Source: Candidatus Alcyoniella australis
GTDB lineage: Bacteria > Lernaellota > Lernaellaia > JAVCCG01 > Alcyoniellaceae
Reading direction: 5' to 3'
DNA length: 64,000 nt
Assembly: GCA_030765605.1 (NCBI GenBank)
Contig: JAVCCG010000085.1
Coordinates: 62,001-126,000 of the forward strand
Under the pieces are notes generated by a model. The model had not been told where the DNA came from and ran no database searches. It worked only from the letters and a program-made list of their open reading frames with translations. The translations under genes were made by a program, and so were the position numbers. Position 1 is the first letter of the stretch. Every line of letters begins with the position of its first letter. Below are positions 41,279 to 51,470 of this stretch, piece after piece.

Positions 41279-43539
41279 GTGGTTCTGCGCAGAATTAGTG
41301 TGTACAGCGCCAGCAGGGTTACCGGTAGCTTGAACAACCACAGGCTCCAGGCGGCGCCCGCGAATCCGGCCAGCGGGATCAGAATCAGCGCGCCGAGCAA
41401 CCCTCCGATACATGCGCCGAGGTGATCGGCTCCCTCAAGCAGCGACGCGGACTTGCGCAGATCGTCCTGTGCCAGCAGCAGCGTCCCTGCCGGATAGCAC
41501 AGCCCTGTTGCCGCGCCAGCCAGCGCCATCAGGCCGAACCACCAGGCGCGGCTCAGCCCGATGGCCGCTCCCAATACGTCGGTCGCCGCCAGTCCGGCCA
41601 GCGCAATCGCGGCCCAGACTGCCAGCTCCCCGAGCAGCAGGGGCGCTGTGTTGCCCGTGCGCAATCCGCGCGTCAGCCTTCGTCCGATGAAGCTGCCCGC
41701 AGCCAGGCCCGCCATGAACATCGCGGTAAACAGGCCGATCTGTTGGTAGAGGCTGCCGAAGCGGTTCTGGAACGCACTGATCAGCATCACGTAAAGCGCC
41801 ATGCCCGCCAAGCCGGTGCTGCCGATCGACAGGCTGGTCAGCCCCACGCGCAATTTGCGTGGACCGCGGATCAGCACCAGCAGCGCGGCCGCTGCGCTGA
41901 GCAGCGCCAGCGGAAAGGCGAAGGTCGGCCACCGGGCCCGCGAGAGTTTGCGCAGCAGCGGGGCCAACGATCCTCCGGCGTACTGGTCCCAGAGGATCAG
42001 GCTTAAATAGGGGGCAATCGGCCGCTCGTCGGTGTTCGGCCGATCCGGCGCCAGCCGCTCCAGCGCACTGCGATGCTGCGCAATGCGGCCGGCGGGAAAC
42101 AGCTCGCCGAACATTACGGGATCAAAGAACGGATCGTTCACGCCGCTTTGTTCGTAGCGCCGCGCCAGCTCTTGCGGATCGTCGGTGGCGGACGATCCGT
42201 TGGTGGCGTAAAACGTCGTGCGCTCCTCCGGCGAGATCAGCACGCGCGCGAACGAGCGTTGCAATGCCCGGAACACCGCGCCCTGGTAGGCGCCCATGTC
42301 GCCGCTGAGATAATTCTCCCCGGACTGCACGCCGATCACCAGCACGCCGTCATCGGCAAGGGTCCGCGCCGCCTGGTCGAAAAACTCCACGGTGGCGAAG
42401 CGGTTGAGCATGATTGTCGTGGGATCGGGCAGCGCCGAGAAAATCAGGTCGTAGCGCGGGCTGCCATTACGTAGAAAGGCCCGCGCGTCGCCGACCAAAA
42501 TCCGTGCGCCGGCAAGCGCGGGCTGCGGATGCTCGAACTCACGGATCAATTCGCCGGCTACCGGATCGAGCTGCAGCACATCGACTTGCGCCCCGTACAT
42601 TTGCGCGCGCTCTATGTGCTCGGCCGTGGCGCAGCCCAGCAGCAGCACATGGCGCGGATGCTCGACCTGGCACAGCGCCGGATGGATCGCCCGCGCAGCC
42701 GGGTAAGGATCGGGGAACGTCGCCAACAGCGTGCCCGAGCCGAACAGGTCGTACTGGCCCGCTGCGTGCGCCAGCACCAGATGTTGGTAGGGCGATTGCT
42801 CGACGCGCAACGGCTTGGCGGAAGGAACCATCGAGCGAAAGCGTGCTGTCGCGCTGATTCGATCGAGCCGCGCGCCGAATCCCGCCGCGATACAGATGAT
42901 CGCAACGCTTGAAAAGGCCAGCCGCAGGCCGATCGCGATCCGGCCGCGGGCCGGCGGTACGCCCGCCAGGCAGGCCAGGGCAAACAGACCGAGGTGAACG
43001 CTGAACGGATCCACGCGGCCGATCAGCCATAGGCTGAGCAACGCTCCCGCCGCCAGGCTTCCCAAGGCCTCGATACCGAACGCGCGGCTGACCGGGTCTG
43101 ACGGCGCGTTGCTTGATCCGCTCCACAGGTCCGCCAGATACACGAAGGCCAGGCCGACCACGGCGCCGGGCGGCACGAGCACCAGCAACGTGCCCAAGGC
43201 CAGCGCTGCGGCCGAGGCGTACTGCCCAGGGGCCACACCCAGCAGGGGTCGCAGCATGCGCGCCACGACCACGGCCGACGCCGAGACCAGCGGCAGCGCC
43301 GCGACTAAAACCGAGGCGTCAAGCCGCACCCGGCGCGCCGCTGTTGCGGCCAGGCCGATGCCGAGAAACCAGGCTGCGAACGACAGCCCGATCGACAGCT
43401 CGTTGCCCACGAAGGCCACCACAACCTCGCGCACAAGGATCGTCTGCGAGGTTGTGGCGGCAATCCCGAGCATCAGGATCAGCCACAGGTCGGCTCGTGG
43501 ACGCCCCGCTACTGCGCAGCGTTGCAAACGATCATCCAT
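41275..43539 (-). CDS. membrane-embedded spermidine synthase-like protein
   Basis: 754 residues. Multiple transmembrane helices at the N-terminus (about 15-220) and C-terminus (about 550-750) surround a Rossmann methyltransferase/aminopropyltransferase fold (about 250-510): HVLLLGCATAEHIERA (nucleotide loop), VDVLQLDPVAGELI (acidic residue), GARILVGDARAFLR, RYDLIFSALPDPTT. This is the fused MFS/spermidine synthase type common in deltaproteobacteria. The usual GGG-DG signature is changed to LLGCATAE, so polyamine synthesis is doubtful; the substrate may be another membrane-associated metabolite. No SpeD is nearby. Confidence 0.8.
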   Translation of the reverse strand: MDDRLQRCAVAGRPRADLWLILMLGIAATTSQTILVREVVVAFVGNELSIGLSFAAWFLGIGLAATAARRVRLDASVLVAALPLVSASAVVVARMLRPLLGVAPGQYASAAALALGTLLVLVPPGAVVGLAFVYLADLWSGSSNAPSDPVSRAFGIEALGSLAAGALLSLWLIGRVDPFSVHLGLFALACLAGVPPARGRIAIGLRLAFSSVAIICIAAGFGARLDRISATARFRSMVPSAKPLRVEQSPYQHLVLAHAAGQYDLFGSGTLLATFPDPYPAARAIHPALCQVEHPRHVLLLGCATAEHIERAQMYGAQVDVLQLDPVAGELIREFEHPQPALAGARILVGDARAFLRNGSPRYDLIFSALPDPTTIMLNRFATVEFFDQAARTLADDGVLVIGVQSGENYLSGDMGAYQGAVFRALQRSFARVLISPEERTTFYATNGSSATDDPQELARRYEQSGVNDPFFDPVMFGELFPAGRIAQHRSALERLAPDRPNTDERPIAPYLSLILWDQYAGGSLAPLLRKLSRARWPTFAFPLALLSAAAALLVLIRGPRKLRVGLTSLSIGSTGLAGMALYVMLISAFQNRFGSLYQQIGLFTAMFMAGLAAGSFIGRRLTRGLRTGNTAPLLLGELAVWAAIALAGLAATDVLGAAIGLSRAWWFGLMALAGAATGLCYPAGTLLLAQDDLRKSASLLEGADHLGACIGGLLGALILIPLAGFAGAAWSLWLFKLPVTLLALYTLILRRTT

Positions 43540-43874
43540 CGTCCTCTATCATGCCATTTTTCCAGCACGCGCATCCTTCAGGAAAAAATTGTCTCGTATA
43601 GTCTCAATTCCCCTCGCAACACAAGGCGAAAAAATGTATACTTACCTCGAACCCGCTCCTCGCGATTAAGGTTCAAGAGTATTCCTTGATACAGCTACCG
43701 AGACCGCTCTCCCAAGGGATGCCGAGGTCCGAATAGATTTAAGCTACCGGGGACCACGGATAGGCGGACTCGACTAACGCAACGAACAGCAGTTTTGAGG
43801 CAACGCCTCACTATCAGTGCATTAGTGGACGTCTATTGACGATTAATTCGTCACGATTTTCAGGAGAATTCGAT
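43540..43874 (+). other. 335-base intergenic region with structured leader elements
   Basis: No gene seen. It contains a -10-like TATACT (43637-43642) without a good -35, and a direct repeat AGCTACCG-A/G-G...ACC (43693-43705 and 43742-43755). There are two hairpins: CCGAGGTCC / GGACCACGG (43722-43730 with 43751-43759, one A-A mismatch) and TGAGGC-AAC-GCCTCA (43796-43810). It ends with AGGAG eight bases before the TTG of the next gene. No known riboswitch core was recognised. Confidence 0.4.
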
Positions 43875-44489
43875 TTGACACCAGAACAAAACAGGGGACG
43901 TCGGAGACGTAAACGCAAACGCACGCAGGACAGCGGACAACTGCCCGGAGGCTACGCCGGTCCCGATCCGATCGTACTGACCCACCATTCGTTTACCGCT
44001 GATCCGCAAAAGCGCAGGCGCAACAACAACCGTTCCAACCAGTCCAACTCCCAGCGCAATCGACAGCAGGACAACAATCGCGGACAGCAGCAGAACCAGC
44101 GCCGTAACAATCAACCGTCCCGAGCCGTCAACGGCAGCTCCGAGCTCAACGCCCTACAGCTGTTCAGTCTTTACCACCTGGGCTTGACCCCCGAGGGGCA
44201 GTATCGGCAGCAGAACGTCAACGACATCGCCCGGCGCTTCAATAAATCCCCCGAAGAGATTCGGCAGCTGTTGGTCGATTTCGGTATCGATTCGGACACG
44301 ATGCTCAACACCGAATTCGACGTCAGCCTGGCTCAGCTCGACATCCAGGTCGCGCCCGAGGGGATCAACAAACACGAGCTGGCCAAGTCGCTGTACCAGG
44401 ATTTCCTCGATGCCCCGCGCAAAACCCGTGACTGGCATCAGGAGATCGCCAAGGACGCCGAGGAAAACAAGAAGACCTTCGGCAAATAG
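43875..44489 (+). CDS. basic disordered N-terminal / folded C-terminal protein, possible RNA-binding
   Basis: 204 residues from TTG 43875; AGGAG eight bases upstream decides this start. Residues 1-95 are disordered and strongly basic (GRRRRKRKRT, then Asn/Gln/Arg-rich runs). Residues about 98-204 look folded: a LYHLGLTPEG motif, then a helix-turn-helix-like NVNDIARRFNKSPEEIRQLL, and a charged end. The mix of an RGG/RNQ-like basic tail and a small winged-helix-like domain suggests binding to RNA or DNA. No family name is supported. The long structured leader upstream hints at RNA-level control. Confidence 0.7.
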   Translation: MTPEQNRGRRRRKRKRTQDSGQLPGGYAGPDPIVLTHHSFTADPQKRRRNNNRSNQSNSQRNRQQDNNRGQQQNQRRNNQPSRAVNGSSELNALQLFSLYHLGLTPEGQYRQQNVNDIARRFNKSPEEIRQLLVDFGIDSDTMLNTEFDVSLAQLDIQVAPEGINKHELAKSLYQDFLDAPRKTRDWHQEIAKDAEENKKTFGK

Positions 44490-44502
44490 TCCCTGACGCG
44501 CC

Positions 44503-45570
44503 TTACTGGTGAGCGGTCACCCATTCGAAAATGTAGGGGTGGATCTCGGCGACGGCTCCGTCGCTGATGATCACGTCGCCGTGGCCGTAATCCTGGATGT
44601 TGCCGTTGGCGCGGCCGAACACGCGGTAGGTCTTATCGCTCGAGGCTACACGGTCATAGGCGAAACGCACCGCCTCGGGCGTTCCCAGGTAGTCCAGCTT
44701 GCCGGCAACTGCCAACAGCGGCACGTCGAATCCGGCCAGGCAGTCCTGATAGTTCATCGTCCCCGCAGCGTTGTAGAGTTCCAGGTTGCCGGCCATCTGC
44801 GATAGCTGACGGATAAATCCCATCGAGATGTTGGGGATCGAGTTGTAGGCGTAGCGCGTGATGATCGAGTCCTGGAATCCGTCGACGTTGGCGACGAGGA
44901 ATGCCGAGGACTTCAGGTCGTCGGCCAACGGCGCGGCCAGGCGCATCAGCCTACGTATGCGCAGGGTCTTCCAAAAGCGCGGCGTGTGCCCGGCGATGAC
45001 GGCGAAGCGCTTGGTGTAGTCGTCGCCGTAGAAGATCATCGGGCTGGCCACCGCCACCACCGAGTTGATTCGCGAGCTGTCCACGCACCCGGCGTAGGAG
45101 TAGATCAGCATCCCGCCCATGCTGTGGCCAATCCAGTTCAGGCTTTGGGCGCCGGTCTGCTCGATAACGAACTCGATGATCGCCGGCATGTCGTAGTTGA
45201 AATAGTCGTCGTAGTTCCAGCCCGCCTTGGGGCCCTGCTCGGGCGGGACGCAGCCGTTGCGGCCGCGCAGGTTGACCACGTAGACCTCGTAGCCGCGCCG
45301 GGCGAAGTAGCGCGCCAGACTGTATTGCTCGTCCATGTCAAACACCGCGGTGGTGCTGGTCGCGCCGTGGCACATCACCACCGGCAAGGCGCCGGGCCGC
45401 GGCTGCTCGGGGCGATAGTGCACGGCGAACAGCTGCCAGCCGTCCTGGGTCAAAATGCTCTCGTGCTGCTCAAGCGGGTAGCTGATTTCGAGCTTGGGCC
45501 AGATGCAGCCGGTCGCGGCCATGGTGAGCAACACCAGCAACGCCAAGATCGGGACGATACGGATCTTCAT
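44503..45570 (-). CDS. alpha/beta-hydrolase lipoprotein
   Basis: 355 residues. The signal sequence ends in AATGC (Cys 22), so it is lipid-anchored. It is an alpha/beta-hydrolase: oxyanion region VVMCHGATSTT, nucleophile elbow GHSMGG (Ser about 146), acid in AGKLDYLG and His in DYGHGDVI near the C-terminus. Such enzymes hydrolyse esters or lipids; the substrate is unknown. Its ATG overlaps the stop of the DUF362 gene (ATGA), so the two are co-translated and may act in one pathway. Confidence 0.85.
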   Translation of the reverse strand: MKIRIVPILALLVLLTMAATGCIWPKLEISYPLEQHESILTQDGWQLFAVHYRPEQPRPGALPVVMCHGATSTTAVFDMDEQYSLARYFARRGYEVYVVNLRGRNGCVPPEQGPKAGWNYDDYFNYDMPAIIEFVIEQTGAQSLNWIGHSMGGMLIYSYAGCVDSSRINSVVAVASPMIFYGDDYTKRFAVIAGHTPRFWKTLRIRRLMRLAAPLADDLKSSAFLVANVDGFQDSIITRYAYNSIPNISMGFIRQLSQMAGNLELYNAAGTMNYQDCLAGFDVPLLAVAGKLDYLGTPEAVRFAYDRVASSDKTYRVFGRANGNIQDYGHGDVIISDGAVAEIHPYIFEWVTAHQ

Positions 45571-46865
45571 CTCAACGAAGGTATCCGCGAACGGCAGCCG
45601 TGTAAACGGGCTTGCGCCAACAGGTACAGGCTGTGCGGCAGCGAAAACGGCGAGAGTTTGAACGTGTTGACGTGCATCAGCCGCTTGACTTCAGTGGCCA
45701 TGCGCGCCAAGTCGTTATGCTCGTCCACGACCCTGATCCGGCGTCGCGGGTAGCGCTCACGCAAAATCGGCAGGGCCTCGGCCACTGCGCAGGGTCCGAT
45801 CACCAGGATCGGCCCCGGGGGCAAGTTGTCGAGCTCGCGCGGGTCGAACCCCTTGCCGCAAACCAGCGTGAAGCCGCCCTTGCCGCCGAAGTCGCCAGCC
45901 AGGTATTCGATGAAGACCTCGGTGTTGCCTTTGCAGCCCTCGGTGCAGGCCAGCTGCGAGCCGCTGACAATCCGCAGGTTGTCGGGAAACTTGCGCAGGA
46001 TCTGATAGGGCAGCGGCTTGTCCGGCAGCTCGGGCAGCTCGCCGCGGATCTCGATCTGTTCCAGGTCCGCCGTTCCCAGGCCCCAATCGCGGCAGATCCG
46101 CAGGTGTTCGATCTCGTCCACCGAGTAGCCGAGGATCTTCGCGCCCACGGTGTCCACGGCCAGGGTGTCCCAGCCGCCGATCACCACGCCGCAGTGCAGC
46201 ATCGCCTGGTCCAGATTGGCCCGCGCCGGGAAGTGGCCGTAGCGCATGGCGTCCTTGGCGTCGATTAAAGTGAAGTGCGGCCGGATCGCCCGGTAGATGC
46301 GCGCCAGCCTGCGATGCAGGCCATGGTGGGTGTGCTCGAACATCTTGTCCGCGTCGTCGAGCAACCCTTGCTGGTTTTTCACGCCCAGGGTGACCACGCT
46401 CATCGAGTGCGTCTTGAACTTGGGACAGTTGAGGTAGAACGCGTCGCCGTGCAACACCTCGTCGTGAAGCACCTTTGGAAATTTGACCGCCTCGGGCTCG
46501 TCGCCGAGCAGCATGCGCATGTACGGCTGCTCGTCGAGCAACAGCTGCTCAACGCCGAAGCGCTTGCACAGCGCCGAGTAGCCCGTGGCGGCGAACACCA
46601 AGCGGGTGAAGCTGCCGTTGGTGCAGTTCTCCATCAACGCCAGGCGTTTGTAGCCGTTGTCGCGCAAATGGGCGAACAGCGCCTCGAGGAACTCCAGCGA
46701 TGTGAAATGCTCGGGGTCGAACCCCACGCCGTTGGGCTTGATCAGCACCCGCCGCGCCGGATCGGCCAGCCACTTCACGCCGCTGAAATGCGAGAAAGCG
46801 TCTTCAATGGCCTCGGGATAGCCGGGGTTTAGGCAAGATACGGCGACGACGGTTTTCTTGGACAT
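45567..46865 (-). CDS. DUF362-domain protein
   Basis: 432 residues, no signal peptide. It matches DUF362 in layout: VLIKPNGVGFDPEHFTS, a CPKFKTHSMSVVTLGVKNQQG core, DAKDAMRYG, and ANLDQAMLHCGVVIGGWDTLAVDTVG. Cysteines in LACTEGCKG and TLVCGKGF may bind metal. DUF362 proteins are often linked to ferredoxins or redox enzymes; the function is unknown. ATG 46865 is used; a TTG one codon earlier is possible. It lies 102 bases past the acyl-CoA operon and is coupled to the lipoprotein hydrolase. Confidence 0.85.
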   Translation of the reverse strand: MSKKTVVAVSCLNPGYPEAIEDAFSHFSGVKWLADPARRVLIKPNGVGFDPEHFTSLEFLEALFAHLRDNGYKRLALMENCTNGSFTRLVFAATGYSALCKRFGVEQLLLDEQPYMRMLLGDEPEAVKFPKVLHDEVLHGDAFYLNCPKFKTHSMSVVTLGVKNQQGLLDDADKMFEHTHHGLHRRLARIYRAIRPHFTLIDAKDAMRYGHFPARANLDQAMLHCGVVIGGWDTLAVDTVGAKILGYSVDEIEHLRICRDWGLGTADLEQIEIRGELPELPDKPLPYQILRKFPDNLRIVSGSQLACTEGCKGNTEVFIEYLAGDFGGKGGFTLVCGKGFDPRELDNLPPGPILVIGPCAVAEALPILRERYPRRRIRVVDEHNDLARMATEVKRLMHVNTFKLSPFSLPHSLYLLAQARLHGCRSRIPSLR

Positions 46866-46967
46866 CAACAGACCTTTAGCCCGGATTATTCCAGGCCGTC
46901 AGAGCGGTCGGGCCAGGCGATGCAGATATTAACACGCTCCAATCGGCAGGTCAGCTCGAATGGCTAC

Positions 46968-48119
46968 TCAGTCGGCGAGCTGTTCGCGCGCGATGACGAT
47001 CCGCTGCACCTCGCTGGTCCCCTCGTAGAGCATGGTCACGCGCGCGTCGCGCAGGTGGCGTTCCACCGGGTACTCGGCGATGTAGCCGTAGCCGCCGTGG
47101 ATCTGCAATGCGCGATTGACCACGCGGTTGGCAGCCTCGGTGGCGTAGAGTTTGGCCATGCTCGCCTCGCGGGTGTAGCGCACGCCCCCGCGCTGCTTGA
47201 GCGCGGCCGCGCGCAGCAGTAACAGCGTGGCGGCGTCGAGCTCGGTGCGGCTGTCGGCGAGCATCCACTGGATAGCCTGAAGTTTGGCAAGGGGTCTGCC
47301 GAACTGCTCGCGCTGCTTGGAGTACTCCAGCGCGGCATTGAGCGCCGCCTCGGCAATGCCGATCGCCAGACCGGCCACGCCGAGCCTTCCGGAATCGAGG
47401 CTGGTCATGGCGATCACGAACCCCTGCCCCAGATCGCTTAAGCGCGCGGTGTCGGGCACACGACAGTCATCGAAACTCAGCGAGGCGGTGTTGGACGAGC
47501 GCTGGCCCATTTTGTCCTCGTGCCCCAGCACGTGCATTCCTGGATTGTCGCGGTGCACCAGGAACGCCGAGATCCGCCGCGCCTTGCTCTGATGCTGCGG
47601 ATCGGTCACCGCCATCACCAGCACGGTCGAGGCGGTCTCGCCGTTGGTGATGAAAATCTTGGAGCCGTTGACCACCCACTCGTCGCCGTCGCGTACGGCC
47701 TTGGTCCGCAGGTTGGTGGCGTCCGAGCCCGCCTGGGATTCGGTCAGGCCGAAAGCGCCGATCGGATGGTCGCCGGAGACGATCTGCGGCAGCCACAGCC
47801 GGCGCTGCTCCTCGTTGCCGAAGCGGTAGACGTTCTCGGCGACCATGTTGGTCACACTGGTCGAGACCGCCACCGAGGCGTCGCCGCGGCCGATCTCGAT
47901 CATCGCCAGCACGTATGCCACCGGCCCGACCTCCGAGCCGCCGTATTGCTCGGGCACGTTCATGCCCATCAGGCCCAATTGCGCCATCTGTTGCAGCTGC
48001 GGCAGGTGGAACTCGCCGGTGCGGTCGCGCTGGGCTGCGCCCGGTGCGAGCTGCTCGGCGGCGAACTCGCGCACGGTCTGCTGCAGCAGCCGCTGCTCCG
48101 AACTAAGCTCGAAATCCAA
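46968..48119 (-). CDS. acyl-CoA dehydrogenase (second copy)
   Basis: 383 residues. FAD flavoprotein forming trans-2-enoyl-CoA. Motifs: FGLTESQAGSDATNL, FITNGE, IQWMLADSRTELDAA, and the C-terminal IHGGYGYIAEYPVERHLRDA with the catalytic Glu in YEGTSEVQR. The start is TTG 48119, seven bases after the previous stop, with a weak GAG-rich SD; a TTG at 48152 would overlap the previous gene by 26 bases. Paralogous to the adjacent upstream dehydrogenase but clearly diverged, so the two may differ in chain length. Confidence 0.9.
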   Translation of the reverse strand: MDFELSSEQRLLQQTVREFAAEQLAPGAAQRDRTGEFHLPQLQQMAQLGLMGMNVPEQYGGSEVGPVAYVLAMIEIGRGDASVAVSTSVTNMVAENVYRFGNEEQRRLWLPQIVSGDHPIGAFGLTESQAGSDATNLRTKAVRDGDEWVVNGSKIFITNGETASTVLVMAVTDPQHQSKARRISAFLVHRDNPGMHVLGHEDKMGQRSSNTASLSFDDCRVPDTARLSDLGQGFVIAMTSLDSGRLGVAGLAIGIAEAALNAALEYSKQREQFGRPLAKLQAIQWMLADSRTELDAATLLLLRAAALKQRGGVRYTREASMAKLYATEAANRVVNRALQIHGGYGYIAEYPVERHLRDARVTMLYEGTSEVQRIVIAREQLAD

Positions 48120-48126
48120 CTTGCGC

Positions 48127-49269
<1,143 letters not shown>

Positions 49270-49290
49270 TTTATCTCTCCTCGGCTCGGT

Positions 49291-50076
49291 TTAGCGATCC
49301 TTGAATTCGGGCTTACGCTTGTTCAGAAAAGCCTGCATCCCCTCGACCTGGTCGTCGGTGGAGCACAGCACGGCGAACGCCTCGCGCTCAAATGCCAGGG
49401 CGTGACTCAGATCGATGTTCACGCCGCGGTTGATGCACTCCTTGCCCAGGCGCACGGCCACCTGGCCTTTGGCCGCAATCTTGCCCGCGAGTTTGAGCAC
49501 TCGCTGCATCAGCTCGTCGGCCGGCACAACCTGGTTGACCAAACCGATGCGCAGCGCCTCCTCGGCGTTGATATTCTCACCGACGAGCACCAGCTCTTTG
49601 GCCATCGCCTTGCCCACCAGCCGCGGCAGGCGCTGGGTGCCGCCGAACCCGGGAATGATCCCGAGCTTGATCTCGGGCTGGCCGAACATCGCCTTGTCCG
49701 AGGCGTAGATAAAATCGCAGGCCATGGCGATCTCGGTGCCGCCGCCCAGGGCGAATCCGTTGACCGCGGCAATCACTACCTTGGGACAGTTCTCGATCGA
49801 GCTCAGCACGCGCTGGCCCATGCCCGCGAATTCGTTGGCCTCGATCGGACTCAGGTCGACCATCTGTGAAATATCGGCGCCGGCGACGAACGCCTTTTCC
49901 CCACCGCCGGTGAGGATAGCCACCCGCACCTCGGGATCCTGGGCCACGCGAGTGAACGCATCGCCCAGCTCGGAGAGCGTTGGGCCGTTGAGCGCGTTGA
50001 GCACCTTGGGACGGTCGATGGTCACAACCGCCACACCGCCCTCGCGCACCTCGTACTTAATGTTCTCGTAGTCCAT
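49291..50076 (-). CDS. crt: enoyl-CoA hydratase (crotonase)
   Basis: 261 residues. It hydrates 2-enoyl-CoA to 3-hydroxyacyl-CoA. The oxyanion loops are intact (KAFVAGADIS; NGFALGGGTEIAMACD), with catalytic Glu residues in GGGTE and GQPEIKLGIIPGFGGTQRL. A GGGGG-type SD precedes the ATG. It is 22 bases after the thiolase stop and 21 bases before the butyryl-CoA-type dehydrogenase. A 3-hydroxyacyl-CoA dehydrogenase, needed to complete the cycle, is not in this operon. Confidence 0.93.
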   Translation of the reverse strand: MDYENIKYEVREGGVAVVTIDRPKVLNALNGPTLSELGDAFTRVAQDPEVRVAILTGGGEKAFVAGADISQMVDLSPIEANEFAGMGQRVLSSIENCPKVVIAAVNGFALGGGTEIAMACDFIYASDKAMFGQPEIKLGIIPGFGGTQRLPRLVGKAMAKELVLVGENINAEEALRIGLVNQVVPADELMQRVLKLAGKIAAKGQVAVRLGKECINRGVNIDLSHALAFEREAFAVLCSTDDQVEGMQAFLNKRKPEFKDR

Positions 50077-50098
50077 GGCTATTCCCCCGAGTGAAGTT

Positions 50099-51277
50099 TC
50101 AGACCTTCTCGAAAGTCATGGCAAAGGCCTCGCCGCCGCCGATGCACAGCGATGCCAGGCCGCGCTTGGCTTCAACTCTGCCCATGCCGTGCAGCAACGT
50201 GGTCAGCACCCGCGCGCCGCTGGCGCCGATCGGATGGCCGATGGCCACCGCGCCGCCGAACACGTCGATCTTGGACGGGTCGAGCCCGAGCTTGCGCTGG
50301 GTGTAAAGGCTGACCACGGCGAACGCCTGGTTGATCTCGTACAGATCGACCTGATCGTGGGTCCAGCCGGACTTGGCCAGCACCTTCTCGATCGAGCCCA
50401 CGGGCGCGCGCGGGAAGTTGAACGGCTCCTTGCTGTCGGTGGCCTGGGCGATTACGCGTACCATCGGCTCCAGCCCGAGTTCGCGCGCCTTGTCCGCGGC
50501 GATCACGACTATCGCGGCCGCGCCGTCGTTGATGCTGCTGGCGTTGGCCGCGGTGACCACGCCGTCGGGCGAAAACGCGGGCTTGAGCTGGGGGATCTTT
50601 TCGAACTTGACCCGGCCGGGCTCCTCATCGTCTTCAACCACCGTCACCTTGCCCTTACGCCCCTTGACCTCCACCGCAATGATCTCGTCGCGGAAAGCCC
50701 CGCGTTCGATCGAGTCCAGGGCGCGGCGGTAAGAGTCGGCGGAAAAAGCGTCGAGATCCTCGCGGCTGATCCCCTCCTCCTTGGCGCAACGGTCGGCGAA
50801 CTGTCCCATGGGCACGTGCTCGTAAGCATCCCATAGTCCATCCCAAAGCATCAGATCGAGCACCGTGATGTTGCCCATGCGATAGCCGAAACGGCTCTTG
50901 GTCAGGGCGTGCGGGCCGAGGCTCATGTTTTCCATACCGCCGGCCACTATTACGTCGGCGTCGTTGCACTGGATCGCCTGGACCGCCAGGCCCACGGCCT
51001 TGAGGCCCGAGCCGCAAACCTTGTTGATCGTGGTCGCGCCCACGCTGTCGGCAAGACCGGCCCCACGCAACGCCTGGCGCGCCGGAGCCTGGCCCTGGGC
51101 CGCCGGAATCACGCAGCCCATGATCACCTCGTCCACCGCGTCAAAGGGGACCTTGCCGCGCTCAAGGGCGGCCTTGATGGCGATCGCTCCCAACTCGGCC
51201 GCGGTCACAGTTGAAAGAAATCCATTGAAGCTGCCCACGGGCGTGCGGGCCGCGGAAACGATCCAAACCTCGCGCAT
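50099..51277 (-). CDS. thlA: acetyl-CoA acetyltransferase (thiolase)
   Basis: 392 residues from ATG 51277, which has GGAGG five bases upstream. Condenses two acetyl-CoA to acetoacetyl-CoA, or cleaves 3-ketoacyl-CoA. The acyl-accepting Cys lies in NKVCGSGLKA (about 88), His in GHPIGASGAR, and the second Cys in LCIGGGEA. GMENMSLGPHAL also fits the biosynthetic/degradative thiolase II group. First gene of the leftward operon thlA-crt-acd-acd, behind two palindromes that may be operators. Confidence 0.94.
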   Translation of the reverse strand: MREVWIVSAARTPVGSFNGFLSTVTAAELGAIAIKAALERGKVPFDAVDEVIMGCVIPAAQGQAPARQALRGAGLADSVGATTINKVCGSGLKAVGLAVQAIQCNDADVIVAGGMENMSLGPHALTKSRFGYRMGNITVLDLMLWDGLWDAYEHVPMGQFADRCAKEEGISREDLDAFSADSYRRALDSIERGAFRDEIIAVEVKGRKGKVTVVEDDEEPGRVKFEKIPQLKPAFSPDGVVTAANASSINDGAAAIVVIAADKARELGLEPMVRVIAQATDSKEPFNFPRAPVGSIEKVLAKSGWTHDQVDLYEINQAFAVVSLYTQRKLGLDPSKIDVFGGAVAIGHPIGASGARVLTTLLHGMGRVEAKRGLASLCIGGGEAFAMTFEKV

Positions 51278-51300
51278 TGCAACCTCCGGCAATTGACGTC

Positions 51301-51316
51301 TGGTCCGGCCGGACCA
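51301..51316. promoter_or_regulatory. 16-bp perfect palindrome upstream of thlA
   Basis: TGGTCCGG/CCGGACCA, 24 bases before the thlA start and downstream of its likely -10. The size and place fit an operator for a dimeric (TetR- or MarR-like) repressor; no regulator gene is in the window. Confidence 0.5.
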
Positions 51317-51326
51317 GGGCGTCTAG

Positions 51327-51343
51327 AGTCGAAAAATTCGACT
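51327..51343. promoter_or_regulatory. inverted repeat at the thlA transcription start
   Basis: AGTCGAA-AAA-TTCGACT, abutting the predicted transcription start; a second operator-like dyad. Confidence 0.45.
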
Positions 51344-51349
51344 GGGAAT

Positions 51350-51355
51350 ATTGTA
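51350..51355 (-). promoter_or_regulatory. -10 element of the acyl-CoA operon
   Basis: TACAAT on the minus strand, with no recognisable -35 at the right distance, which suggests a weak or activator-dependent promoter. A GCCCC-TGT-GGGGC hairpin sequence lies just upstream (51372-51384). Confidence 0.35.
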
Positions 51356-51470
51356 TTTAACCGGCAATAACGCCCCTGTGGGGCACCGCAAATTAGCAGA
51401 TATCGCGAGGACGGTCAACGCGCGAGGGCCGCGGCTTGCCCGACTTAGCGGCTGGAGCTAAAATCATCCC

